The notes below the pieces were generated by a model, which made no database searches, was not told where the DNA came from, and saw only the letters and a program-made list of their open reading frames with translations. A program made the position numbers and the translations under genes. Below, piece after piece: positions 7,884 through 17,622 of a DNA stretch of 64,000 nucleotides; position 1 is the stretch's first letter, and every line of letters begins with the position of its first letter. This stretch comes from Bacteroidales bacterium (GTDB lineage: Bacteria > Bacteroidota > Bacteroidia > Bacteroidales > Marinilabiliaceae), in contig QKJP01000060.1 in NCBI GenBank assembly GCA_003249255.1, forward strand, positions 122,541-186,540, read 5' to 3'.

Positions 7884-8978
7884 ATGTTTTCAAAAGATAA
7901 AATTAAAATATGGTTTGTTCAAAGCTTTAGAGCACTTTGGTTTCAATTGGTGTTTTGGGCCTTGGCTTTATTGTTTTTTGTATTTATTACCGGAAATGAT
8001 TCGCTGTTTGTGAATTACTTGAATGTTCTTAGCATTCAATCTGTATACGCTAATATTACATTACATTCTGTGGCTATAGCATGTGTGTATGCAATGTTGG
8101 ATATGTTTTTGTTTTCGGATCGTTTAATGCGAATTATGCCCATTAAAATTGTGGCTTTATTTCGTTATCTTTTGAGTTTATTGCTTGCATTTTTAGTGGT
8201 TTATATTGCCGATAACCAGTCACTCAATTTATTGAAAATAAAATCGTATGATGATTTTTTAGTTCACATGCCTAGTGTGAATCTTGATGTGATTCGTTTT
8301 GGCGTGTATTTCTTTTTAGCGTCTGTTTTTAATCAGGTGTATCTTCAGATGTTTAAAAAGATTGGCCGGAGTAATCTACTTTCTTTTTTAATGGGCTTTA
8401 TGAATAAGCCTCATGAACAAAGAAGAATTTTCATGTTTATAGATATGAAATCATCTACTACGATTGCTGAAAAGCTGAATCACAAGAAGTTCAGTCAACT
8501 GGTGCAAGATGTGTTTAATGATTTAGCTATTGTGGATAATTACCATGGAGAAATTTATCAATACCTGGGTGATGGGGCTATCGTATCCTGGAGTTTAAAA
8601 AAGGGGCTCAAAGATAGTAATTGTATAAAAGCTTTTTATGCAGTTTCTAAGGTAGTGGAGCGTCGTGCTCGATATTATAAACGGCGTTATGGTTTAGTGC
8701 CCGCATTTAAGGCCGGTCTACACCTGGGTGAAACCATGGTGCTTCAGGTAGGGCGCGTAAGGCGCGATATTTCTTACAATGGAGATACCATGAATACAAC
8801 CGCCAGAATTGAGTCTATGTGTAACGAACACAAAGCTGATATGCTCATATCCGGTGTGCTTTTCGAATCGCTTCCTAAGCAAAGTAAATTTCTTTATAAA
8901 GAAGTTGGGAATCTTAAATTGAAAGGAAAGGCCAAGGCGGTGCAGGTTTATAAGGTGAGTGAGTTTGCCAAGAAATAA
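7884..8978 (+). CDS. membrane-bound class III adenylate/guanylate cyclase
   Basis: 364 residues. Four hydrophobic segments (about residues 18-36, 60-78, 88-108 and 138-155) form a membrane sensor module. A C-terminal class III catalytic domain (about 180-350) follows. The metal-binding aspartates are D187 ('FIDMKSS') and D230 ('YLGDGAI'). The transition-state pair is N304/R308 in 'DTMNTTARIES', and K276 sits at the purine-recognition lysine. All catalytic residues are present, so it should make cAMP, less likely cGMP. Two Crp/Fnr proteins are encoded 10 kb away, and whether they bind cAMP is unknown. Monocistronic. Confidence 0.9.
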   Translation: MFSKDKIKIWFVQSFRALWFQLVFWALALLFFVFITGNDSLFVNYLNVLSIQSVYANITLHSVAIACVYAMLDMFLFSDRLMRIMPIKIVALFRYLLSLLLAFLVVYIADNQSLNLLKIKSYDDFLVHMPSVNLDVIRFGVYFFLASVFNQVYLQMFKKIGRSNLLSFLMGFMNKPHEQRRIFMFIDMKSSTTIAEKLNHKKFSQLVQDVFNDLAIVDNYHGEIYQYLGDGAIVSWSLKKGLKDSNCIKAFYAVSKVVERRARYYKRRYGLVPAFKAGLHLGETMVLQVGRVRRDISYNGDTMNTTARIESMCNEHKADMLISGVLFESLPKQSKFLYKEVGNLKLKGKAKAVQVYKVSEFAKK

Positions 8979-9056
8979 TTTGATCTAGTTCTATGTTAAT
9001 CATAAATGATTTCTGTCAGGCCGGGAATACATATCCAAGAAAATAAACGAAATAAA

Positions 9057-9084
9057 AAAAGGCGCTTCTGAAAAGCGCCTTTTA
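9057..9084. terminator. bidirectional terminator between cyclase and asd
   Basis: AAAAGGCGCTT (9057-9067) pairs with AAGCGCCTTT (9073-9082), with A and T runs on both sides. It can serve the cyclase gene and the convergent asd gene. Confidence 0.9.
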
Positions 9085-9125
9085 ATATTGTAGGTTATGT
9101 ACTTAATAATAAGTAATAAATCTCA

Positions 9126-10133
9126 CTAAACTAATCCTTCTTTAATCATGTACTCAGCGATCTGAACCGCGTTTAGAGCAGCACCTTTTTTGATCTGGTC
9201 ACTTACGCACCAAAAAGAAATACCATTTTCGTTAGTTAAATCTTTTCTGATACGACCTACATAAACATCATCTTTTCCTGCAATATGTAAAGGAAGAGGA
9301 TAATATTTTTCCTCCGGTTTATCCATTACAGTAATCCCTTCAGTTGCTTCACAAGCAGCTCTGAATGCTTCAGGAGAAACCGGCTCTTCTGTTTCTGCCC
9401 AAATGCTTTCTGAGTGAGCACGCATCACAGGAACACGAACGCAAGTAGCACTTACAGCAATGTCTGAATGCATAATTTTCTTTGTCTCATTAAACATTTT
9501 CATTTCCTCTTTGGTGTATCCGTTTTCTGTAAATACATCAATATGAGGAATAACATTGAAAAGCAATTGGTGAGCAAATGCTTCAACTTCTAATTCTTTT
9601 CCTGCTGCAAAATCTTTTACTTGCTTTAATAACTCTTCCATACCTGATGCTCCTGCACCGCTTGCCGATTGGTAAGATGATACATGTACCCTTTTAATAT
9701 GCGAAAGACCTTCTAAAGCTTTTAATGCAACTACCATCTGAATAGTTGTACAGTTTGGATTGGCGATAATGTTACGCGGACGGTTTTTACAATCCTCTGC
9801 ATTCACCTCAGGCACCACCAATGGTACATCATTATCCATACGGAAAGCACTTGAGTTATCAATCATTACAGCTCCATGCTTGGTAATGGTCTCGGCAAAT
9901 TCTTTCGAAGTGCCACCACCTGCAGATGTTAAAGCGATGTCAATATCTTTAAAATCATCGTTGTGCTGTAATTCTTTTACTGTAAGTTCTTTGCCTTTAA
10001 AGGTGTAAGTTTTCCCTGCACTACGCGAAGAACCAAATAATACCAACTCATCAAGAGGGAAGTTGCGCTCCTCTAATACTTTAAGAAACTCTTGTCCCAC
10101 GGCGCCACTTGCACCAACGATAGCTACTTTCAT
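9126..10133 (-). CDS. asd: aspartate-semialdehyde dehydrogenase
   Basis: 335 residues, usual length. The N-terminal NADP-binding motif is GASGAVGQ (7-14). The catalytic cysteine is C128 in 'NPNCTT', and substrate-binding '[13 protein letters not shown]' follows. The enzyme reduces aspartyl phosphate to the semialdehyde that feeds lysine/diaminopimelate, threonine and methionine synthesis, and therefore cell-wall synthesis as well. Monocistronic. The 255-nt divergent gap up to 10388 has a short leader hairpin (CCCGC/GTGGG) but no known amino-acid riboswitch. Confidence 0.97.
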   Translation of the reverse strand: MKVAIVGASGAVGQEFLKVLEERNFPLDELVLFGSSRSAGKTYTFKGKELTVKELQHNDDFKDIDIALTSAGGGTSKEFAETITKHGAVMIDNSSAFRMDNDVPLVVPEVNAEDCKNRPRNIIANPNCTTIQMVVALKALEGLSHIKRVHVSSYQSASGAGASGMEELLKQVKDFAAGKELEVEAFAHQLLFNVIPHIDVFTENGYTKEEMKMFNETKKIMHSDIAVSATCVRVPVMRAHSESIWAETEEPVSPEAFRAACEATEGITVMDKPEEKYYPLPLHIAGKDDVYVGRIRKDLTNENGISFWCVSDQIKKGAALNAVQIAEYMIKEGLV

Positions 10134-10388
10134 CTGTTTATATAGTTTTTAATTATTACCTGCCTGACCCACTTTTTGCGGGAGAACTTCCAAATATTTT
10201 TTTTTATCCAATCGAGTATAATCGTGAGGATAAAAAATACATGGTCGTTTCATGCTAGATTTATTAGAATTTGTTTTTAACTTTTGGTAACTTCTAATTA
10301 CCAATTAATAAAAGGTGTTATTCCAGTTGTTTAAAAACACCCTTTCATTTTGCAAAAATAGAAATAATTGCCTTAACCTAACAAGCTT

Positions 10389-13214
10389 ATGCTTCGCTTT
10401 TTTATTGTCTTTGTGATGCTTCCATGTATTCTTTGGGGGCAAGTTCAAGAGGATTTTTCGAATAATGACCTTTCAAATTGGGGAGGTCAAGTGGATCGAT
10501 TTATGATTGAGAATGAAACTTTACGTTTAAATGCCCCTGTAGAGACCGGAACTTCTTCTTTATTTATCTCGAGTAAAACCATTGAAAATGCTACATGGGA
10601 GCTTGGTGTTGAGATGTTGTTTAATCCTTCAAGCAATAATTTATCCCGAATTTATTTGGTGGCTGATACTAATGTAGTAGATCAAATAACTCAAGCCATC
10701 TATATAGAGTTAGGAAGTGGTAATGATGATGTTTGTTTATATTGGATGGAAGCCGGTGAAGTTGAAAAGATAATTGATGGAGCCGATGACCGTCTGGATC
10801 TTTCTTCAGTTAGTATTAAACTGATGGTTTCCCACGAACATGGAAACTGGATTGTTGAAAGTGATTTGGGAAATGGTTGGGAACGGGTAGGAACAGCTCA
10901 CAAAGAGATCAGTTTCTCCTGCCATTATTTTGGATTGTGCTGCCAATATACTTCCACAAGAAGTACTAAGTTTTTATTTGATGATATCAGGGTATCAGGT
11001 GAAGCTTTTGTGGATAGAGTTCCTCCTGAAATTTCAAATTTTAGGATCGTTAATAGTTACACTTTTCAATTGATGACTAATGAAAAGTTAGATGACGCAT
11101 CAATTGTTGATAAAGCATTTTATTTGAAACAACAAAATAGATTTCCGACCTCGGTCTCTTTTGAGGATGATACCATTTTTCTTCATTTTTATCCGCCAAT
11201 AGCAGATGTTGAGAATGAGGTAATGAGTATTTCCGGATTAGAAGATGTTGTTGGTAATGAAATTAAGGATACCTGTATTCATTTTTCTTATGAACGAATT
11301 GGATTAGAACAAGCTGTTTTAAAAAGTGATTCAGTTTTAAAAGTTGAGTTTTCAAAGAAGATTGGTTTATCAATGCTGGAAGGAATGGAGCTGTCGTTAA
11401 ATTCAACTTCTATTAATTACGCGTTGGAAGCAGTTGAAGAGCTTGATTCCATTTTCTATTTGAAACTTGAATCAAAGGTTCAATCAGACAATCCATACAC
11501 CTTGATCCTTGAAAATTTGGTGGATGAGAGAGGTGATACGCTTAAAATGCATCCTCATATATTATTTTATTATCAAGCTCACAGATTCGATGTTGTATTT
11601 TCAGAATTGATGGTCGATCCTGATCCTTCCATCGGGATGCCTGATGGAGAATACATCGAACTGTTTAATCAATCAGCAAATGAACTTAACTTAGAGGGGT
11701 GGATTTTAGAGGTAAATGGGAAAAGTTGTGAATTACCTAATGTGATAATCCCTGCCGAATCTTATAAAGTGTTGATTGGAGAAAAAGATCTTTTTGAAGA
11801 CGCAGATACTTTCGTTTTTGTGGATGGATGGAAAAGTTTATCCAATACTTGCTTTCAAGTTGTATTGAAGAATACGGCCGGGCAGGTGATTGATGCGTTT
11901 AGGTATGATCGTGATGAAATTTCCGGAAATGATTTTAAGAAGGATGGCGGTTGGAGTGTGGAGCGAATGGATAAGAGTAATCAAAGTGGAAGTTATGAAA
12001 ATTGGAAATGGACTGAAAATCTTTCCGGAGGAACTCCCGGTGTAGAAAATTCTGTATTGGCCGGTGTACTTGATGAAGAAAGTCCTCAAGTGAAGTACTT
12101 TACCTATGATGAAGTAGGATTGAAAGTTTATTTCTCAGAAGCGATGGACTTAATAGATGAAGAATTGAATTTTGAGATTACACCAGCAGGAAGTGTTTTT
12201 TATGTTTCAGAAGTAGATACTGTTTTTCAGAGTTACTTGTGTTTGGCCCCACAACAGAAACTTCCTGAAAATGATGTTTTTTCCATAAATATTTTCGGAC
12301 TTAAAGATTTAGTTGGACGTGAATTGAAATTGGAACGAGGCATCCGTTTTGGAACAAGCGACAGTGTTATTTCGGGCGATGTGCTGATTAATGAAGTGCT
12401 GTTTAATCCTACCGCAGAAGGAGTTGATTTTGTAGAGTTGTTTAATAAAAGTGAGAAGATCATTAATGTTTCAGATTTAGCATTTGGCGAATGGAAGGAG
12501 GGCGAAATAGAAAAGCTTTATCACCTGACCAATGAAAACAGATTGATGCTACCTGGCGATTATTTAGTGCTGAGTAAAGATAGTCTGTTGATACTGGAGG
12601 AATATAATTGCAAGCAAGCACAATTTTTACTGAATGTAAGTTCTTTGCCAACATGGTCTGATGATGAGGGGACTGTTTTATTAACCGATAGGCGAGGTTT
12701 AATTTTAGATCGATTTGATTATTCAGAAAAACTGCACAATGATATTATCGCAGATGAAGAAGGAGTTTCCTTAGAACGTTTATCCATAAACCATCCAACA
12801 CAGGATGAAAGTAATTGGGAGTCAGCCGCATCAACTGTTGGATATGCAACACCTACTTATGAGAATTCTCAAAAATATGAGGTAAGCACAGCTGCTGAAA
12901 ATGGGTTTTCTGTCGAACCTAAAATCTTCATCCCTAATAATGATGGAAATGATGATTTGCTTTTTATCCATTACAATAATCAAGAACCGGGTGGAGTGGC
13001 TACCATCCGAATCTTTTCAGGTGTTGGCCAACAGGTTAATTGTTTAGCAAACAATCAGCTTATGGAAAACCATGGCTTCTTTACCTGGGATGGTCGAAAT
13101 GATTCAGGAGAGGCTTTAATGCCGGGTTCTTACGTTGTGTTTATGAGTTGTTTTTATCCATCAGGAAAAATAGAAGAGTATAAGAAGGTTTGTGTGTTGG
13201 GAATCGGGGATTAA
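10389..13214 (+). CDS. secreted lamin-tail-domain protein with CHU_C/FlgD-like C-terminus
   Basis: 941 residues with a signal peptide (residues 1-18, ending 'CILWGQ'). The N-terminal 190 residues look like a laminin-G/concanavalin-type beta-sandwich ('DDIRVSG' near its end). Ig-like repeats with the 'VxFS..' Big_5 pattern follow. Two lamin-tail domains are visible: one starts at about residue 400 ('VVFSELMVDPDP', 'EYIELFNQS') and one near 660 ('LINEVLFNPTAEG', 'FVELFNKS'). The end carries a FlgD/gliding-type domain ('FIPNNDGNDD', 'FTWDGRNDSGEALMPGSYVV'), common in proteins exported by the type IX system of this window. The ligand is unknown. Confidence 0.85.
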   Translation: MLRFFIVFVMLPCILWGQVQEDFSNNDLSNWGGQVDRFMIENETLRLNAPVETGTSSLFISSKTIENATWELGVEMLFNPSSNNLSRIYLVADTNVVDQITQAIYIELGSGNDDVCLYWMEAGEVEKIIDGADDRLDLSSVSIKLMVSHEHGNWIVESDLGNGWERVGTAHKEISFSCHYFGLCCQYTSTRSTKFLFDDIRVSGEAFVDRVPPEISNFRIVNSYTFQLMTNEKLDDASIVDKAFYLKQQNRFPTSVSFEDDTIFLHFYPPIADVENEVMSISGLEDVVGNEIKDTCIHFSYERIGLEQAVLKSDSVLKVEFSKKIGLSMLEGMELSLNSTSINYALEAVEELDSIFYLKLESKVQSDNPYTLILENLVDERGDTLKMHPHILFYYQAHRFDVVFSELMVDPDPSIGMPDGEYIELFNQSANELNLEGWILEVNGKSCELPNVIIPAESYKVLIGEKDLFEDADTFVFVDGWKSLSNTCFQVVLKNTAGQVIDAFRYDRDEISGNDFKKDGGWSVERMDKSNQSGSYENWKWTENLSGGTPGVENSVLAGVLDEESPQVKYFTYDEVGLKVYFSEAMDLIDEELNFEITPAGSVFYVSEVDTVFQSYLCLAPQQKLPENDVFSINIFGLKDLVGRELKLERGIRFGTSDSVISGDVLINEVLFNPTAEGVDFVELFNKSEKIINVSDLAFGEWKEGEIEKLYHLTNENRLMLPGDYLVLSKDSLLILEEYNCKQAQFLLNVSSLPTWSDDEGTVLLTDRRGLILDRFDYSEKLHNDIIADEEGVSLERLSINHPTQDESNWESAASTVGYATPTYENSQKYEVSTAAENGFSVEPKIFIPNNDGNDDLLFIHYNNQEPGGVATIRIFSGVGQQVNCLANNQLMENHGFFTWDGRNDSGEALMPGSYVVFMSCFYPSGKIEEYKKVCVLGIGD

Positions 13215-13230
13215 TAGGTAATAATATACT

Positions 13231-13602
13231 ATGAATAAAGAGGAGATATTTAAAAAAGTATTGGATAGTGCTTTTAAAGTTCATACAGCATTAGGCCCCG
13301 GCTTACTTGAAAAAGCCTATGAAGAATGTTTGTTTTATGAATTAATCAGTTGTGGTATTTTTGCCGAAAAGCAAAAAGCAATGCCAATAAACTATGCTGG
13401 TTTTGAAATTGAAACTGGGTATAGAATAGATCTATTTGTTGAGCGACAAATTATTGTTGAAATCAAATCTGTAAATGCTTTATCTGATGTGCATTTTGCT
13501 CAAATATTGACCTATATGAAATTAGCAGAGAGTAGTTTAGGTTTACTTGTGAACTTTAATGTTAATCATTTAAAGCAAGGTATACGAAGAGTGGTACTTT
13601 GA
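13231..13602 (+). CDS. GxxExxY protein, PD-(D/E)XK-like fold
   Basis: 123 residues, the family's usual length. The name-giving motif is in 'GPGLLEKAYEECL'. A core 'GYRIDLFVERQIIVEIKS' has the D...ExK arrangement of PD-(D/E)XK nucleases (PDDEXK_3 grouping). No activity has been settled for the family, so nuclease function is inference. It starts 16 nt after the lamin-tail gene and is followed at once by an inverted repeat of CACAAAG-type units. That arrangement suggests the gene and repeat may travel as a unit. Confidence 0.88.
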   Translation: MNKEEIFKKVLDSAFKVHTALGPGLLEKAYEECLFYELISCGIFAEKQKAMPINYAGFEIETGYRIDLFVERQIIVEIKSVNALSDVHFAQILTYMKLAESSLGLLVNFNVNHLKQGIRRVVL

Positions 13603-13604
13603 TC

Positions 13605-13716
13605 TTAACCACCAAGGACTCAAAGTACTTCACAAAGAACACCAAGTGATTTTTTTAATGGCAATTAGGGGTGTTGTTTTCATTCTTAGTGCACCCTTCG
13701 TGTTCTTTGTGGTTTA
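13605..13716. repeat. inverted array of CACAAAGAACACNAAG-like units
   Basis: The left arm (13606-13646) holds two tandem units, ACCACCAAGGACTCAAAG and TTCACAAAGAACACCAAG. The right arm (13685-13716) read on the minus strand gives AACCACAAAGAACACGAAG followed by TGCACTAAG. The arms are imperfect, about 40 nt apart, and begin 4 nt after the GxxExxY stop codon. Similar tandem units are common beside this gene family in environmental bacteria (from memory). Confidence 0.7.
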
Positions 13717-13757
13717 CTTTTTTGAAAGCACCTATCTTCATAAGTGCTTTCGTTTCA

Positions 13758-14663
13758 TTAATCTATATTCGTTACAACTGTTTCTTTAGTCATGGTCATC
13801 GGCATTGATTTGGGTAAATCAGAATTTCCTTTCATGATGAAATCGCCTTTTAGTTCTTGATTAAGCTGGGCTTCAAGAACCCAACCTGATTGTTTATTGA
13901 CTTTTACTTCTGAAAGAAGCGTTCCTGTCATTTTATATTTTACGTCGGTGTCCACAGTTTGATCTTTGCGGGTGGTGTTTAATATAGCATCTCCTTTAAT
14001 GACGTAGTAATCCGGTCCGGTATCCTTTAAGCGGTAATTAGTTTCGATCTCTGAGATAATTCCTTTTTGAATGCTTTTTTTATCCACCCATTTCTCGCCC
14101 ATCTTAGTTGTGCTTTTAGGATAAATGGCAGTAGTGAATTCAATGTTGCGTTTTAAAACCTCATGACCAAAGTACCCCATCAGCATTTGCCGGAATTGAG
14201 TTTTTTGTATGTCCATTAAATTATCAATGCCACTGATAATCTTGTCGCAAATAGGAGTTAGGTCATCAATTTCAATGATTTCACCTTGTGAATTCAATTT
14301 GAAACCAAAGGCTTTGTTGGTTAGACCCTTAAATAAAGTAGATAATAAATCGTATTGATTGTTTATTTCTGAACTAAACTCCATTGGGCCAGTTGGCAAA
14401 TGGTTGGTCATGCTTAATTTTTCATAAGTGGCTTCCATGTTGTAGCCATTATCGTTTTTAGAGATGACTTTGTAAGCAATTACATATTCCGTTGAGGTGG
14501 TGGCTTTTTGTTCTTCACCTTCGTATACCATTGCTGTGGTTTCGCTGTTATTTATTTTCTGTTTGTAATTATCTCCCGGCTTAAGGTTTAATTTCAGGTT
14601 TGAGATCTGTCCTGATACTGAAATTGAAATAAATAGTAGAATTAAAAGATTTGAAATTTTCAT
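13758..14663 (-). CDS. exported protein of unknown function, DUF6263-like
   Basis: 301 residues with a signal peptide (residues 1-18, cleavage near 'SVSGQ'). The rest is a soluble periplasmic or surface beta-rich domain with repeated 'YKVISKNDNGYNMEATYE', 'GEIIEIDDLTP' and 'MGEKWVDKKS' segments. These resemble the Bacteroidota DUF6263 family, named here from memory. No lipobox or catalytic motif. It is probably transcribed alone, since the gaps on both sides carry repeat elements. Confidence 0.65.
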   Translation of the reverse strand: MKISNLLILLFISISVSGQISNLKLNLKPGDNYKQKINNSETTAMVYEGEEQKATTSTEYVIAYKVISKNDNGYNMEATYEKLSMTNHLPTGPMEFSSEINNQYDLLSTLFKGLTNKAFGFKLNSQGEIIEIDDLTPICDKIISGIDNLMDIQKTQFRQMLMGYFGHEVLKRNIEFTTAIYPKSTTKMGEKWVDKKSIQKGIISEIETNYRLKDTGPDYYVIKGDAILNTTRKDQTVDTDVKYKMTGTLLSEVKVNKQSGWVLEAQLNQELKGDFIMKGNSDLPKSMPMTMTKETVVTNID

Positions 14664-14712
14664 ACGTTTGATTGGTTATTGTTAGCTTATTAATAAATGT
14701 TGAATTTAAGAG

Positions 14713-14741
14713 TTAATTTGCACAATTTCACATCAGCACAT
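14713..14741 (+). repeat. dispersed AATTTGCACA/TCAGCACAT repeat, copy 2
   Basis: Contains TTAATTTGCACA, then TTTCACATCAGCACAT. This is one of the two best-matching copies of the family (the other is at 29372). Confidence 0.55.
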
Positions 14742-14806
14742 ATACTTCCAACTTGATTTTATCAGCACTAAATGTAATTTAATCATCAAGGCTTTATGAT
14801 GTCTGG

Positions 14807-17224
14807 TTACTTATCTTTCTTTTTAAAGAGGTTTTTCATTTTATTTAAAAAGCCTTTTTCATCATCGTCTTTCGCTTCTCTTTCTTTTCGCTCTTGTTCT
14901 CTTCTTTCTCTGCGTTCTTCTTTTGTTTCGCTCCGATCAAATGAATCTAAAACACGATCAAATAAAGAAACATCCGGATCTTTTTCTGAATAATCAGCAC
15001 ACTCCAAGCGTTTCATGGCTTGATTCGATAAAGGTTTAAATGCATTTTTTGTAAACCATGAATAGCGTCCATCTTTTTCTGCATTTTGGAAGAAAAGCGC
15101 ATAGATTGGTAAGGCTGTATGGCCTCCACAGCCTAAAGCAGTCGATCTAAACCTGATACTTGGTTGATCATTCCCCACCCAGGCACCTGCAACTATGGTA
15201 GGGGTGTAGCCAATAAACCAACCATCAGAGTTGTTTTGAGTGGTACCTGTTTTGCCCGCATGCTGGCTTCTAATCCCATATTTGGTGCGAAGCGATTGGG
15301 CGGTTCCTCTGTCAATTACACCTCGCATCATTTCGATAATGTATTGGGCGACATCCTCATCGTAAATAGCACCACTTTTATCTTTTTCCTGATGGGTATA
15401 CAATATATTTCCGTCTTTATCTTCAATTTTTAAAAGGCCAACCGGTTCAATCGGTTTTCCATAATTAGGGAAAGTACAATAGGCGCTTGCCATTTCAAAA
15501 AGGGATAACTCGGCAGTACCTAAAGCAATGGATGGTACTTTGGGTATTTTACTCGTAATGCCCATGTCTTCAGCCATGTCAATCACATCGCCGATGCCTG
15601 TTTTAATAATCACTTCGGCGCTTATCGTATTTACCGAATTGGCTAATCCACCTTTTAAAGAATAGTAACCTTCATGATTTCCGCCACTGTTACCGGGAGA
15701 CCAGTCGTCATAATTTGAATAAACGCGTTTTTCGTTGGATATAAAATCGCAAGGTTTCATGCCTTCATCTAAAGCAGCAGTATAAACAATGGGTTTAAAA
15801 GTTGAACCGACCTGTCGCTTTGCTGTAACGTGATCGTATTGAGAGAACTTGTGGTCGATTCCACCTACCCAGGCCATTATTTGCCCATTAGAAGGATTGA
15901 TGGCAATAAATCCGGCATTTAACAGCTTTAAATAATGCTTAACCGAATCAACCGGACTCATGGTCACCGTTTTTTCACCTGAATGAGTAAATATTTGCAT
16001 GGAGACTTTTTTCTCCATCTGTTGCATAATTTCAGCATCTGTTTTGTTGGCTGCCTTTAGTTTTTGGTATCTGTTTGATTCCCGTAACGCGTTGAGGTAA
16101 ACCATTGGAAACTTTTCCCAGGGATCACGATCTTTCCAATGCTTATCGAATTCATCTTGAAGCAATTTCATTTGCTGGCTAACTGCATCTGCGGCATATT
16201 TTTGCAAATGGGAGTCGATGGTGGTTGTAATCTTTAGTCCATCCGTAAATAAGTTGTATTCATCCCCGTATTTGTCTTCCAGAATTTTTTCAGCTTTAAT
16301 ACGAATTTGTTCTCTAAAATAAGGAGCAATACCTGTGTTGTGGTCAATGCGTTGGTAGCGTAGTTTGATGTCGGATGCTTTCCATTTTTCTCCATCTTCT
16401 TTAGATAGAAACTTCTCACTCACCATGCGATCTAAAACCACATTGCGCCGAGTTTTACTTTTTTCCGGATTTTTTCGTGGGTTGAAGGCTGTATTAGCTG
16501 CAAGCATCCCTATTAAAGTTGCAGATTCAGCAGGATTTACGTCTCTTGATTTTTTTCCGAAGAAGCGTTTGGCCGCCATCTCAATTCCATAAACATCTTC
16601 TCCAAACGGAACCGTGTTGAGATATAATGTAAGAATCTGGTCTTTGCTGTAGATGTCCTCTAACTTGTTGGCAATAAATAATTCTTTTACTTTGCTTACC
16701 GGGAGTGATAAGAATCCATGACGCTGACGTGGGTACAGGTTTTTGGCCAACTGCTGACTAATGGTAGAACCTCCTCCCTGAGCTTTGTCACCTAGAAGAA
16801 CTGTACGCACCAATACGCGACCTAAACTAATCATATCAATGCCGCTGTGTTCAAAGAAACGGTTGTCTTCGGTGGCAACAAGTGCATTTTTGATATGTGG
16901 AGAGATGGATGTGTTTTCGATGGAAATGCGTTGCTCAATAAAATAGCGTCCCATGATTTTTCCATCCGCTGAGTATACCTCCGAGGCTTCGTTTTGATGG
17001 ATTTTAGAAAGTTCTTCATCATTTGGCAAACGGCCAAAAAGACCGAGATAGACAAATAGCACAAATAAGCCTCCAGCCATAATGGCAGCCGAAAAAATCT
17101 TCAATCCCCAAATCAAGAGTTTCTTTTTTATGGGAGATAATCCCTTGGTATCGTTTGAGGAAGTTGGTTTCTTTTTACTGGTTGAGGCGGCCTTTTTTTT
17201 AGGTGCCATTTTTTGTTGAGCCAT
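14807..17224 (-). CDS. class A penicillin-binding protein (PBP1A type)
   Basis: 805 residues. A Lys/Ser-rich cytosolic tail, one membrane anchor (about 35-62), a GT51 glycosyltransferase domain (catalytic E119 in 'ATEDNRFFEHSG', then 'GGSTISQQLAKNL') and a transpeptidase domain follow in order. The transpeptidase has nucleophile S474 in STFK, SVN at 530-532 and KTGTT from 658. The enzyme polymerises and cross-links peptidoglycan. The C-terminal 50 residues are a highly charged Lys/Glu tail. A second class A PBP lies at 47199-49568, so the roles are probably divided. All catalytic residues are intact. Confidence 0.95.
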   Translation of the reverse strand: MAQQKMAPKKKAASTSKKKPTSSNDTKGLSPIKKKLLIWGLKIFSAAIMAGGLFVLFVYLGLFGRLPNDEELSKIHQNEASEVYSADGKIMGRYFIEQRISIENTSISPHIKNALVATEDNRFFEHSGIDMISLGRVLVRTVLLGDKAQGGGSTISQQLAKNLYPRQRHGFLSLPVSKVKELFIANKLEDIYSKDQILTLYLNTVPFGEDVYGIEMAAKRFFGKKSRDVNPAESATLIGMLAANTAFNPRKNPEKSKTRRNVVLDRMVSEKFLSKEDGEKWKASDIKLRYQRIDHNTGIAPYFREQIRIKAEKILEDKYGDEYNLFTDGLKITTTIDSHLQKYAADAVSQQMKLLQDEFDKHWKDRDPWEKFPMVYLNALRESNRYQKLKAANKTDAEIMQQMEKKVSMQIFTHSGEKTVTMSPVDSVKHYLKLLNAGFIAINPSNGQIMAWVGGIDHKFSQYDHVTAKRQVGSTFKPIVYTAALDEGMKPCDFISNEKRVYSNYDDWSPGNSGGNHEGYYSLKGGLANSVNTISAEVIIKTGIGDVIDMAEDMGITSKIPKVPSIALGTAELSLFEMASAYCTFPNYGKPIEPVGLLKIEDKDGNILYTHQEKDKSGAIYDEDVAQYIIEMMRGVIDRGTAQSLRTKYGIRSQHAGKTGTTQNNSDGWFIGYTPTIVAGAWVGNDQPSIRFRSTALGCGGHTALPIYALFFQNAEKDGRYSWFTKNAFKPLSNQAMKRLECADYSEKDPDVSLFDRVLDSFDRSETKEERRERREQERKEREAKDDDEKGFLNKMKNLFKKKDK

Positions 17225-17272
17225 TGATGCAATTATTTGCTCACGAAAGTATAAAAAATAGCCTTTAAACCT

Positions 17273-17622
17273 TTAGTTAATTTTCCGTAGTTTTTTGATT
17301 TTTGTTGGTCTCCTACTCGAGTGGATGATCCCAAGGATTTTTATTTAAGATGATTTGATTTTAAAAATGATGATCCAACTTAAGCATTTAGCTTTTCAAT
17401 ATATTTTTGTTTTGGTAGGAATTTCATTGCACTCTCGAAATGCAAGTGGTTTTTTGCAATGCGGTTGATAGTTGCAAATATTCTATCACCAACTCAGATT
17501 GCATTGTTAGGTTGGTGTTTGATAAAGGCAATGTAGCCTGTTATTTCATCAATGTTTTGGAGAGCATTTTGGGTAACTCTTAGCGAGTAAGTTTTTGTAG
17601 CTTTTCTTTTTGAGCTGCCCAT
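17273..17622 (-). pseudogene. decayed RelE/ParE-family toxin
   Basis: Read from an ATG at 17622 inside the antitoxin gene, the frame gives 'TYSLRVTQNALQNIDEI' and 'YIAFIKHQPNNAI'. A TGA at 17494-17496 interrupts it. The same frame continues with 'VGDRIFATINRIAKN' and 'FLPKQKYIEKL' to a stop at 17380. The expected C-terminus 'GIIHSSRRPTKIKKL' appears in another frame at about 17332-17285, ending at 17273. Start, core and tail of a ParE-type toxin are therefore all present. At least one nonsense mutation and one frameshift disable it. The downstream position overlapping the antitoxin is the normal TA order. Confidence 0.88.

Noticed and set aside
13605..13716. CRISPR array
   Set aside because: There are only three to four diverged units, with no spacers of even length and no cas genes.
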